This document shows positions 17,101 through 24,471 of a stretch of 29,801 nt of DNA, in pieces. The first letter of the stretch is position 1. Each line of letters starts with the position of its first letter. The notes beneath the pieces were generated by a model that was not told where the DNA came from, did not search any database, and saw only the letters and a list, made by a program, of their open reading frames with translations. Position numbers and translations under genes: made by a program. The DNA is from an uncultured Lachnospiraceae bacterium. GTDB lineage: Bacteria > Bacillota > Clostridia > Lachnospirales > Lachnospiraceae. Where the stretch lies: NCBI GenBank assembly GCA_910588775.1, contig CAJURH010000017.1:1-29801 (forward strand), in the 5' to 3' direction.

Positions 17101-17157
17101 AAAATAGGTAAAACGGAGCACGGAAACATTTCTAATCCGCTCCTTATCTATTTTACC
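17101..17157 (+). promoter_or_regulatory. Nested inverted repeat upstream of aldolase gene
   Basis: GGAGC-AC-GGA (17115-17124) pairs with TCC-GCTCC (17136-17143). Flanking arms GGTAAAA (17107-17113) / TTTTACC (17151-17157), or alternatively AAAATAG (17101-17107) / CTATTTT (17148-17154), extend it. It fills the 171-bp gap between dehydrogenase and aldolase. It lacks a proper T-run, so it is an operator or an RNA element rather than a clear terminator. A weak TTGAAA/TATGGA pair follows near 17177-17204. Confidence 0.4.
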
Positions 17158-17227
17158 CAAACATGCTCTAGTTTATTGAAAATGGAAGGCGCAATTTTAT
17201 GGAATGATGATAGAAAGGATGGAGAAT

Positions 17228-18076
17228 ATGCCACTTGTTACGTCAAAGGAAATGTTAAAAAAAGCCCAGGAAGGCGGCTATGCGGTGGGGGCTTTTAATG
17301 TGGAAAATATGGAAATGGCAAAGGCGGTCATTCAGGCGGCCCAGGAGCTGCAGGCGCCGGTAATGCTGCAGACCACGCCTTCCACGGTGAACTATGGTAC
17401 GGTGGAAACTTATGCGGCCATCGTGGCGGCGGAGGCCAAGAAGGCGAAAGTTCCAGTCTGCCTGCATCTGGATCACGGCAGCAGTTACGAACTGGCCTGC
17501 CAGTGCATGGAGAACGGATACACGTCCGTGATGATTGACGGTTCCAAAGAGAGTTTTGCAGATAACGTGGCGCTCACCAAGAAAGTGGTGGAAGCCGCTC
17601 ACGCCAAGGGCATTCCAGTGGAAGCGGAGCTGGGAAAAGTAGGCGGCAAAGAGGACGACCATGAGGCGGAGGCGGACACCAATACCGATCCGGCCGAAGC
17701 GAAAGATTTCGTGGCGCAGACCCAGGTGGATTCCTTGGCGGTGGCCATCGGAACCGCCCATGGCTTCTACGAGGGCGTTCCAGTATTGGACAAAGCGCGC
17801 ATCTCGGAGATTAAGAAAGTAGTGTCCGTGCCTCTGGTGCTTCACGGCTCTTCCGGTTTAAGCGACGAAGACGTGCGGGAATGCGTGCAGCGGGGCATGT
17901 GCAAGGTGAACTTTGCCACGGAACTGCGGGTGGCCTACACCGATGCGGTGAAGAAGTTGTTGGAAGAGAAGCCGGAGACTTACGACCCGAAAGCTTTTGG
18001 AAAAGTAGGAATCCCTGCAGTGAAAGAGCTGGTGAAGAAAAGGATTCTCGTGTGCGGCAGTGATGGGAAAGCATAA
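17228..18076 (+). CDS. Class II ketose-bisphosphate aldolase, GatY/KbaY-like
   Basis: A 282-residue zinc aldolase that would cleave a ketose phosphate to dihydroxyacetone phosphate and an aldehyde. Visible active-site residues are D82-H83 (LHLDHGSS), E134 (EAELGKVGG), H178 (AIGTAHGFY) and H206 (VLHGSSG). DSLAVAIGTAHGFY and KVNFATEL match tagatose-1,6-bisphosphate aldolases (GatY/KbaY) better than glycolytic FbaA. I chose the ATG at 17228 (MPLVTSKEML), since AAAGGATGGAG sits just upstream and the family starts there; in-frame ATGs at 17204, 17207 and 17219 are less likely. Together with the GatD-like enzyme it points to a galactitol/tagatose-like route. Confidence 0.88.
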   Translation: MPLVTSKEMLKKAQEGGYAVGAFNVENMEMAKAVIQAAQELQAPVMLQTTPSTVNYGTVETYAAIVAAEAKKAKVPVCLHLDHGSSYELACQCMENGYTSVMIDGSKESFADNVALTKKVVEAAHAKGIPVEAELGKVGGKEDDHEAEADTNTDPAEAKDFVAQTQVDSLAVAIGTAHGFYEGVPVLDKARISEIKKVVSVPLVLHGSSGLSDEDVRECVQRGMCKVNFATELRVAYTDAVKKLLEEKPETYDPKAFGKVGIPAVKELVKKRILVCGSDGKA

Positions 18077-18090
18077 GGGATAAGAGGGAA

Positions 18091-18183
18091 AACCGTACAG
18101 CGACCACACCCGCGAGCAATGAGCCAGGCGGCTTAAGCTTGCGTGGGAATTTAACTTGGCAGCTGTGCGGTTTTTTGATTTTT
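18091..18183 (+). terminator. Terminator-like structured RNA with multi-stem interior
   Basis: Outer arms AACCGTACAGC (18091-18101) and GCTGTGCGGTT (18162-18172) pair with one wobble and are followed by a T-run (18171-18176), as in an intrinsic terminator. The 60-nt interior is not a simple loop: CGCGAGC pairs with GCTTGCG, extended by CC/GG, and AGCC-AGGC-GGCT makes a small hairpin inside it. It could be a plain terminator, an attenuator before the URO-D-like gene, or a small RNA. Confidence 0.65.
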
Positions 18184-18215
18184 AGAAAAGTTTAGAAAAG
18201 GGAGGAAAATGTGAG

Positions 18216-19340
18216 GTGACTTCAAGAGAGCGAGTGCAGATGATTTTGGAACATAAAAAGCCGGACCGGGTGGCCGTAGACTTAGGCTCTACGGCGTCGG
18301 GCTTTACCAATCCCACCATGGAAAGGGTGAAGGAATATTTTGGGATAACCGGAGGGGATATCGTGTTTCGGCCGGACGAGTCCGCGGCCATATATAACGA
18401 TGAGGTGTTGGAGAAGATCGGAAGCGATTTCCGCCATGTGTTTTTGATGCCGCCGGAGGAATTGGCGACTGGTTTTCGCGGAACGGATACGGCGGTGAAT
18501 GAGTGGGGTATGCAAAAAACCATGAAAGCGGGACTTTCCCAGAATTCCAGCAATCCCTTAGAGAATGCGGACTCCATCGAAGATCTGAAGAAATATCCCT
18601 GGCCGGACCCCTATGCGGCGGGCAGAGACAGAGGGATTCGGGAGCGTATTGAACACCTGTATCATCACACGGATTATGCGCTGGCGGCGCGGGCGGTATC
18701 CCACGGGTTTTTTGAGCTGGCATGGGAGCTGCGGGGCATGGAGAATTTCCTGGTGGATATGATGTCGGAGAAGAAGTTCGCCAATTATCTGCTGGACCAG
18801 ATTCTGGATATCCAGATGGGCTTATACGATGTGTTGTTAAAAGACGCGGGAAAATACGTGCAGATGGTGGAGACTGCGGATGACTACGGAACTCAGAACG
18901 GGCCGCTCATGTCGCCAGAGCTGTTCCGGGAGATGATTCAGCCAAGACGTAAGAAATTAAATGAATTTATCAAAAGCAAAGCGCCCCAGGCGAAGATTTT
19001 CCATCACACTTGCGGGTCGGTGTACCAGTTGATTCCCGATTTGATTGAGACGGGAATCGATGTGCTCAATCCCATCCAGCATTCCGCCGCTGAGATGGAT
19101 ACATACCGTCTCCAGGAGAAGTTTGGAGATCAGTTAATCTTCCACGGCGCCATCGACGAGCAGACCGCGTTGATCTATGGTCCGGATGTGCTGCGCCGTG
19201 AGATGGAGGAGAGGGTTCGCTCCTTGGGAAAAGACGGCGGCTACATTATGGCCCCCACCAGCAATTTCCAGGATGACATGCCCCTTGAAAATATTGTGAA
19301 CTTTGCGGCCATGGGCAAAGAAATCGGGGTTTATAAATAA
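18216..19340 (+). CDS. Uroporphyrinogen decarboxylase (URO-D) superfamily protein
   Basis: A 374-residue TIM-barrel protein of the URO-D/methyltransferase superfamily. The start TSRERVQMILEHKKPDRV is typical of clostridial URO-D-like proteins linked to cobalamin-type methyl transfer rather than heme synthesis. FHHTCGSV contains a possible H-x-C metal site, but the later region that carries a Cys in MtaA-type methyltransferases reads APTSNFQDD. The start is a GTG with GGGAGG ten bases upstream; an ATG at 18209 is followed at once by TGA. Its stop TAA shares a base with the next ATG, so it is coupled to the second kinase. Its role in this sugar locus is unknown. Confidence 0.85.
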   Translation: MTSRERVQMILEHKKPDRVAVDLGSTASGFTNPTMERVKEYFGITGGDIVFRPDESAAIYNDEVLEKIGSDFRHVFLMPPEELATGFRGTDTAVNEWGMQKTMKAGLSQNSSNPLENADSIEDLKKYPWPDPYAAGRDRGIRERIEHLYHHTDYALAARAVSHGFFELAWELRGMENFLVDMMSEKKFANYLLDQILDIQMGLYDVLLKDAGKYVQMVETADDYGTQNGPLMSPELFREMIQPRRKKLNEFIKSKAPQAKIFHHTCGSVYQLIPDLIETGIDVLNPIQHSAAEMDTYRLQEKFGDQLIFHGAIDEQTALIYGPDVLRREMEERVRSLGKDGGYIMAPTSNFQDDMPLENIVNFAAMGKEIGVYK

Positions 19341-20851
19341 TGAAGCCGCTTTTGATGGGAATTGATATAGGGACCAGCGCCTGTAAGGCGGCGGTGTTTA
19401 CCAGAGAAGGCCAGGCGGTATCTTGGGCAAGCGCTTCCTATGCCTATGACTGTCCCCATCCGGGGTGGGCGGAGCAGAATCCTGGGGCATGGTGGGAGGC
19501 CACGTGCAGGGCTGTGCGAAGCGCGCTTGCAAACGGAGACGTTCAGCCGGCCTCCATTGTCGGCGTGGGCGTGTGCGGCCAGAGCTGGGCCCCCGTGTAT
19601 CTGGATGGGAAAGGGGAAATATTGGCCAAGGCGCCTCTGTGGCTGGATACCCGGTCCGGGGAGGAATGTTGGACGACGAGGCAGGCAATCGGCGAAGAGG
19701 AGATTTTCCGTCTGGCGGGCAACCCTTTGCAGCCCATGTACGCCACCGGGAAAGTTCTCTGGCTGAAAAGGCATTTTCCCGAGACTTTTGAAAAAGTTTT
19801 TAAAATCCTATCATCCAACGGGTACATTGTCTACAAACTGTGCGGCCAGATGTCCATGGACGTATCCCAGGGTTATAGCTGGCATTGTTTTGACATACGG
19901 CAGGGGCGCTGGGATGTCCCCATGAGTGAGAAGCTGGGCATTCCCCATGAAATGCTGCCGGAAATCTGCGCCTGCAGCCAGGAGGTGGGCCGGATCACCC
20001 TTGAAGCGGCAGCGCAGACAGGGCTGGCGGTTGGGACGAAAGTGGCAGCTGGCGGCTTGGATGCGGCCTGCGCCACGTTGGGAGCGGGAGTCATACACGA
20101 CGGAGAGTGCCAAGAGCAGGGCGGACAGGCCGGGGGCATGAGCGTTTGCGTGGAAGAGTGCAAGTCAGACCCCCGGTTGATTCTCAGCGCTCATGTGGTT
20201 CCGGGAACGTGGATTTTGCAGGGCGGCACTACAGGCGGTGGGGGCGTTATGCGCTGGATGGAGAAGGAATTTGGCCGGTATGAGCGTTCTCTGGAAGGTC
20301 AGACGGGGAAATCCGCACTGGAACGGCTAAACGAGCTGGCGGCGAAAGTAGCGCCCGGTTCGGATGGGGTGGTTTTCCTGCCCTATATGTCCGGGGAGCG
20401 CACGCCCATTTGGAATCCCAACGCCAAAGGCGTTTTCTACGGACTGGATTATTCTAAGACGAAAGGCCACATGGTGCGGGCGGCCATGGAGGGCGTGGCT
20501 TACTCCATTCGCCACAACTTGGATGTGGCAAGAGAGGCGGGATGTAGGATACAGGAATTGAGGTCCACAGGTGGGGCGGCCAATTCCCATCTCTGGACGC
20601 AGATAAAGGCGGATGTCACCGGAAAGAGTTTCGTCGTGCCCCATTCCGATATGGCCACGGCGTTGGGAACGGCGCTGCTGGCCGGAGTGGGCGTAGGCGT
20701 GTACAGGGACTTTGAGGAGGCGGTGAAACAGACTGTGAAAGAGAAACGGGTTCATAAGGCGGATAAGAGCCAATGGGCCGCGTATGATGGAAATTACAGA
20801 GTTTACCTGGAGCTATACTGTGCATTACAGGGTATTATGGATAAAAAATAG
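19340..20851 (+). CDS. FGGY family carbohydrate kinase (second paralogue)
   Basis: A 503-residue FGGY kinase with GIDIGTSACK at the N-terminus and probable catalytic D241 in AGGLDAACATLGAG. Long blocks are shared with the first kinase (CQEQGGQAGGMSVC, LQGGTTGGG, GNPLQP, LWTQIKADVTGK), so the two arose by duplication. They differ in the likely sugar-contact loop: GVCGQSWAPVYLD here versus GVDGMSWAAVAVD in the first, so substrate or step may differ. The ATG overlaps the URO-D-like stop by one base. It is the last gene of the locus; I see no clear terminator after it. Confidence 0.9.
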   Translation: MKPLLMGIDIGTSACKAAVFTREGQAVSWASASYAYDCPHPGWAEQNPGAWWEATCRAVRSALANGDVQPASIVGVGVCGQSWAPVYLDGKGEILAKAPLWLDTRSGEECWTTRQAIGEEEIFRLAGNPLQPMYATGKVLWLKRHFPETFEKVFKILSSNGYIVYKLCGQMSMDVSQGYSWHCFDIRQGRWDVPMSEKLGIPHEMLPEICACSQEVGRITLEAAAQTGLAVGTKVAAGGLDAACATLGAGVIHDGECQEQGGQAGGMSVCVEECKSDPRLILSAHVVPGTWILQGGTTGGGGVMRWMEKEFGRYERSLEGQTGKSALERLNELAAKVAPGSDGVVFLPYMSGERTPIWNPNAKGVFYGLDYSKTKGHMVRAAMEGVAYSIRHNLDVAREAGCRIQELRSTGGAANSHLWTQIKADVTGKSFVVPHSDMATALGTALLAGVGVGVYRDFEEAVKQTVKEKRVHKADKSQWAAYDGNYRVYLELYCALQGIMDKK

Positions 20852-20905
20852 GCAGTCAAATAAGGACAAACTGTGACGATTGCTGAAATAATTTTTAATA
20901 AAGTG

Positions 20906-20934
20906 TTGATTTTATGTCAAATTGTCTATATAAT
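20906..20934 (+). promoter_or_regulatory. Promoter of formate/nitrite-family channel gene
   Basis: TTGATT (20906-20911) and TATAAT (20929-20934) are separated by 17 bp. Transcription would start near 20941, leaving a leader of about 210 nt before the ATG at 21151. Confidence 0.72.
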
Positions 20935-21150
20935 GGTTATATAAATGTGTATAGCCTAATTTTTCCGGTCTTGTCATAATGAACCATGTTTTTATCGTAC
21001 ATAGTGATAAACAAAAAATGCCTGGAGGGTTTGTCTTCGGATTGTCTTCTGACATATATACGGGAAAATGTGTTTGCTTTTGCTGCGAGAACTTGCATGC
21101 GTGGCGAAGATGGGAATGCTTTTACGGCTATCTGTTAAGGAGGGAGAAAC
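20935..21150 (+). other. Long 5' leader of the channel gene
   Basis: About 210 nt with no supported gene. It holds a direct repeat TTGTCTTC (21031-21038 and 21042-21049, 11-bp period) and a strong AAGGAGGGAG site at 21137-21146. I could not match it to a known riboswitch class and see no terminator. A 75-codon open frame from 20979 overlaps the channel gene start and has no ribosome site. Confidence 0.4.
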
Positions 21151-21960
21151 ATGATGAATTCACCGGCGGAAATCGCAAAAAATTATGTACCGATTGGCAA
21201 GGGTAAGGCGTCAATGAAGGCAAGCAAACTGTTTATCCTGGGTATTATGGCAGGCATCTTTATTGCCATTGCAGGCGTGGGCGCATCCACAGCTTCCGCC
21301 AGCCTGGGCGGCTCTGTGGGAAAACTGGTAGGCGCATGTGTGTTCCCGGCAGGTCTTACTCTGGTAATTCTGGCCGGAAGTGAGCTGTTCACCGGAAACT
21401 GCCTGATAATCATTTCTGTTTTGGAAAAAGAGGCTTCCATTGTGGGGATGCTTCGGAACTGGGTGATTGTTTATATTGGCAATTTTTTGGGAAGTATTTT
21501 TGTGGCATGGGGAATGACAGCTTGTCATCAGTTGAGCCTGTTTGACGGCGCGTTGGCTGGCGCTACAATTAATACCGCTGTGGCGAAAGTATCCCTGTCT
21601 TTTGGCGATGCCTTTTTGAAAGGCATATTCTGTAATATGCTGGTTTGTCTGGCTGTTTGGGTGGCGTTTGCGTCCAAGACCGCCGCTGGCAAGATTGCAG
21701 CGCTTTTTTATCCGATTATGGTGTTCGTTGTCAGTGGTTTTGAGCATAGCGTAGCCAATATGTTTTATGGCCCGGCAGGTCTGTTTGCTATGAGCAATGC
21801 GGATTATGTGGCGAAGGCTACGGCAGATACAGCGAATCTGACTTGGGGCGCGTTCTTCGTAAAGAACCTGATTCCTGTAACTCTGGGAAATATCGTGGGT
21901 GGCGCCGTGTTTGTGGGTCTGGTATATTGGTTCATCTATCTGAAGAAGGATGAGAAATAA
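21151..21960 (+). CDS. Formate/nitrite transporter (FNT) family channel
   Basis: A 269-residue membrane protein of the FocA/NirC/HSC family, pentameric channels for small monovalent anions such as formate, nitrite or hydrosulfide. The family signatures are visible: AGSELFTGN near residue 72 and YIGNFLGS near 108, with about six hydrophobic segments. The start is ATG at 21151, or ATG at 21154; both suit the AAGGAGGGAG site. It stands alone, with no pyruvate formate-lyase, nitrite or sulfite reductase gene beside it, so the anion cannot be named. It is followed by a transposon remnant. Confidence 0.9.
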   Translation: MMNSPAEIAKNYVPIGKGKASMKASKLFILGIMAGIFIAIAGVGASTASASLGGSVGKLVGACVFPAGLTLVILAGSELFTGNCLIIISVLEKEASIVGMLRNWVIVYIGNFLGSIFVAWGMTACHQLSLFDGALAGATINTAVAKVSLSFGDAFLKGIFCNMLVCLAVWVAFASKTAAGKIAALFYPIMVFVVSGFEHSVANMFYGPAGLFAMSNADYVAKATADTANLTWGAFFVKNLIPVTLGNIVGGAVFVGLVYWFIYLKKDEK

Positions 21961-21974
21961 AATACATAGCGTGA

Positions 21975-22091
21975 AAAAAAGGCGTTACAGAACAGTTAAA
22001 AGCAACGGACCAAATGGCGTGGTTTGAGGCAATGAATAATATCCGTAACAGGGTAACAGAGATTATAAATGCAGAATTGATTTTTATGTAA
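21975..22091 (+). pseudogene. 3' remnant of transposon gene tnpV
   Basis: An open frame of 38 codons ending in TAA, with a stop (TGA) immediately before it and no start or ribosome site, encodes GVTEQLKATDQMAWFEAMNN followed by IRNRVTEIINAEL. This pattern matches the C-terminus of TnpV proteins carried by clostridial mobile elements (Tn4451-type and related), normally about 120 residues. Only the last third is present. It is directly followed by a strong hairpin that was probably its terminator. It marks the left border of the AT-richer block carrying the Crp/Fnr and MATE genes. Confidence 0.7.
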
Positions 22092-22097
22092 TAAGTA

Positions 22098-22140
22098 AAG
22101 CGGCAGCTTCCTTGGAATGGGAAGCTGCCGCTTATTTTAT
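22098..22140 (+). terminator. Strong hairpin terminator, probably bidirectional
   Basis: AAGCGGCAGCTTCC (22098-22111) pairs perfectly over 14 bp with GGAAGCTGCCGCTT (22120-22133), with an 8-nt loop, followed by ATTTTAT. On the minus strand a TTTACTTATT tail follows, so it may also end the convergent Crp/Fnr gene. Confidence 0.85.
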
Positions 22141-22177
22141 AGATGGAATATCTGCCTTGCATAATGCCCATAAGGCA

Positions 22178-22825
22178 CTACTGTTCTGATAAAAAAAATG
22201 AGGAGTTAGTAAGTTTGTAGGTTCCTTTTCCAGTTTTGACTATAGTTCCGTCGGCTTCATGCTGATTAAGGATTCGTTGTAATTGGCGAGAGCTGCAATT
22301 TAAGTGAAATGCGGCTTGTTGTAAACCTTTCAGTTCTCCCCTATTGCATTTATACTTCATGTAAGTCAGGACGCGCGGCTTTAAACTTACAGGAGCAGCG
22401 TCGATTGTTGTGATTAATTCCATCTTTTGTGTTAAAGATTCACATATTAGTTGCAAGAACCGACAGTTTTCCAGCAGTGCGTCCTTGCTTGTTTCAATAG
22501 ACAGAGCGAGGCTAATTACAGCATCTGTTGCTTCGGCATAGACGTTGCTCGGTTGGTGTAGGAAAATTTCCATTTCACCGAGTAAATCATTTTCTTGACC
22601 GTTTGCAAGAGAATATACGGACCCGTCATCTCTAATAAAATAAATACTTACAGAACCTTGAATTATAATTTGGAACAAATGTTCCCTCTGTAACGGCATG
22701 GTGACAAAATCGCCTTTTTCGTATTGCGCCACAAATAAATATTCCTGTAAGCCGCTCATTACAGATTCAAACTTTGTTTGTTTTAAATAGGTTTTAATGA
22801 GCGCTTTATCATATATTCTTTTCAT
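22178..22825 (-). CDS. Crp/Fnr family transcriptional regulator (YeiL-like)
   Basis: A 215-residue regulator. Residues about 20-130 form a cyclic-nucleotide-binding-type beta barrel (FVTMPLQREHLFQIIIQGSV, then NDLLGEMEIFL), and the C-terminal winged helix is at about 165-205 (LKGLQQAAFHLNCSSRQLQRIL). No N-terminal Fe-S cysteine cluster like that of Fnr is seen. I chose the inner ATG at 22825, since GGAGAG lies seven bases upstream (22838-22833); a GTG at 22849 would place the ribosome site inside the gene. It is divergent from the second MATE gene and likely regulates it. The DNA is visibly AT-richer than the flanks. Confidence 0.87.
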   Translation of the reverse strand: MKRIYDKALIKTYLKQTKFESVMSGLQEYLFVAQYEKGDFVTMPLQREHLFQIIIQGSVSIYFIRDDGSVYSLANGQENDLLGEMEIFLHQPSNVYAEATDAVISLALSIETSKDALLENCRFLQLICESLTQKMELITTIDAAPVSLKPRVLTYMKYKCNRGELKGLQQAAFHLNCSSRQLQRILNQHEADGTIVKTGKGTYKLTNSSFFLSEQ

Positions 22826-22843
22826 GTATTTTCTCTCCAAATA

Positions 22844-22855
22844 GGACACATGTCC
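22844..22855. promoter_or_regulatory. Candidate operator in Crp/Fnr-MATE divergent region
   Basis: A short inverted repeat GGACA-CA-TGTCC lies between the promoter and the ribosome site of the Crp/Fnr gene and upstream of the MATE gene. A role in autoregulation and in MATE control is inference from position. Confidence 0.35.
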
Positions 22856-22870
22856 GAGTTTCTCAACTAA

Positions 22871-22899
22871 ATTATAGCTTATATTAATAAGGATTACAA
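22871..22899 (-). promoter_or_regulatory. Promoter of Crp/Fnr gene
   Basis: On the minus strand TTGTAA (22899-22894) and TATAAT (22876-22871) are spaced by 17 bp, about 45 bp upstream of the chosen ATG. Confidence 0.7.
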
Positions 22900-22926
22900 G
22901 AAACGGATTGTGGAGGGGTTAGTTTG

Positions 22927-24288
22927 ATGACAACAGTATTTGAAGAAAAAAACATTTCAAAAGCCATTATGTGTATGGGATTGCCAGCTATGTTGGGTCA
23001 GCTCACGACTCTGATCTATAACATCGCAGATACTTTTTTTGTCTCTTTGACAAAAGAACCCGCAATGATCGCTGCGGTTACGCTATGTACGCCAATTCTT
23101 TTGATTATTATGTCTATTGCTTCTATTTTTGGCATGGGCGGAAATAGTGTGATTGCCAGACTTTTAGGGGAGGATAAAAACATAGAAGTCAGAAGTGCGC
23201 TAAATTTCTGTCTGTATGCGATGGTGTTTGCTGGGATTATTATTTTGCTCATTGGCATCTTCTTTATGGAACGGATAGCAAAGATATCGGGCGCTGACGC
23301 GGAAAATATGGCTTATACCTATGATTATCTTAGGTATATTTTTCTCGGAGAGCCCTTTATTATCCTTTCCAACGGATTCGTTCATCTTTTTCGCTCACTT
23401 GGCTTTATTAAGGAAAGCGCCATCGGACTGGCTCTTGGAAATGCCATAAATATCGTCTTTGACTTTATTTTTATTGTATTATTGGGTTGGGGAACTGCTG
23501 GCGCTGCGCTTGCCACATCCTTTGGTTTCTTCTGTTCCACGATTTATTATTTCGCTTGTATGATTCAAGCAAAGAGAAAGGGAAATCAGTTGGTATCGCT
23601 TTCGATCAAACATTTTGCGCCGCATAAAAAAATGGTCTGCAGCGTGGTGAGCATAGGAATACCTGGCGCGCTTATTACCGTTTTGCTCAGTGTTTCCAAT
23701 ATCGTTCTCAATAACTTTATCGGAATTTATGGCTCCAATGCAGTTGCGTCATATGGAATTGCATACAAAGTTGATATGGTACCAATTATGCTGTCGGTTG
23801 GTCTTTCACAGGGAGTCGCTCCGTTAGTGGGATATTACTACGGCGCAGGAAAAAGAGACCGTATGTCGCAAGTGATGAAAATATCGATAATTTACGGAAT
23901 CTTTTTGGGAGCGATCTTTTTAGTTGTATTTTGTCTATTTGGAACAAAGTTAGCAAGCGTATTTCTCCATGATGAATCGCTTGTACATCAAGCGGGATAT
24001 TTTATCAGCATTTTAAGTCTGTCAGCGCCAATGCTTGGCATTATCAATATGATAACGAGTTATTTTCAGGCATTAGGCGCGGCAGTAAAATCATTGCTCA
24101 TTACGATTATGAGGAATGCAATATTATTTATTCCGGCAGTGATGCTCCTAAATAGTTTGTGGCGATTAAATGGCGTCATTGCCGCACAGCCAGTTGTAGA
24201 AACTATTTTAGCGATTATTTGCATTGTGATGTATGCAAAAGATTCAAGTATACCCACCGTGCAGCGACAGTCAAAAGTGGCAAATTAA
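22927..24288 (+). CDS. MATE family efflux transporter (second copy)
   Basis: A 453-residue membrane protein of the MatE family with about 12 hydrophobic segments. The start EEKNISKAIMCMGLPAMLGQ, then YNIADTFFVS, and later GNAINIVFDFIFIVLLGWGT are typical of the NorM/DinF-like clostridial group. GGAGGGG (22912-22918) sits eight bases ahead of the ATG at 22927. The adjoining divergent Crp/Fnr regulator is a common partner of such pumps. Base use is AT-richer than the neighbouring sugar and ilv genes, and a tnpV remnant lies on the far side of the regulator, which suggests joint acquisition. Substrate unknown. Confidence 0.9.
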   Translation: MTTVFEEKNISKAIMCMGLPAMLGQLTTLIYNIADTFFVSLTKEPAMIAAVTLCTPILLIIMSIASIFGMGGNSVIARLLGEDKNIEVRSALNFCLYAMVFAGIIILLIGIFFMERIAKISGADAENMAYTYDYLRYIFLGEPFIILSNGFVHLFRSLGFIKESAIGLALGNAINIVFDFIFIVLLGWGTAGAALATSFGFFCSTIYYFACMIQAKRKGNQLVSLSIKHFAPHKKMVCSVVSIGIPGALITVLLSVSNIVLNNFIGIYGSNAVASYGIAYKVDMVPIMLSVGLSQGVAPLVGYYYGAGKRDRMSQVMKISIIYGIFLGAIFLVVFCLFGTKLASVFLHDESLVHQAGYFISILSLSAPMLGIINMITSYFQALGAAVKSLLITIMRNAILFIPAVMLLNSLWRLNGVIAAQPVVETILAIICIVMYAKDSSIPTVQRQSKVAN

Positions 24289-24471
24289 TTTAGGCGTTGA
24301 GGCGGTGTCCGAATGGTAAAAATGACAGAAAATGTAGATGATGAACCAATCCGCCTAACGCTTGCCAGCCTGACGACGCAAAGCGGCGGCATAGCTTTTC
24401 AGCGATACCGCCATCATAATAGAATACTTCGTTATGGATCTTTGGCTAAATGACTGGACTTCTTTTTTGCT
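24289..24471. other. Intergenic region, possible decayed sequence
   Basis: A 183-bp gap between two convergent genes. A 46-codon open frame (24313-24453, plus strand) and an open frame on the minus strand both run through it, but neither has a convincing ribosome site or a family I recognise. GGCGGCAT / ATACCGCC at about 24383-24414 forms an imperfect stem. It may be the right border of the acquired block, though this is not proven. Confidence 0.3.

Noticed and set aside
20979..21206. 75-codon plus-strand open frame before the FNT gene
   Set aside because: No ribosome site and it overlaps the well-supported channel gene start; cysteine- and tryptophan-rich composition looks random.
24313..24453. 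46-codon plus-strand frame as a small protein gene
   Set aside because: No adequate ribosome site and an equally long frame on the other strand; more likely decayed sequence.
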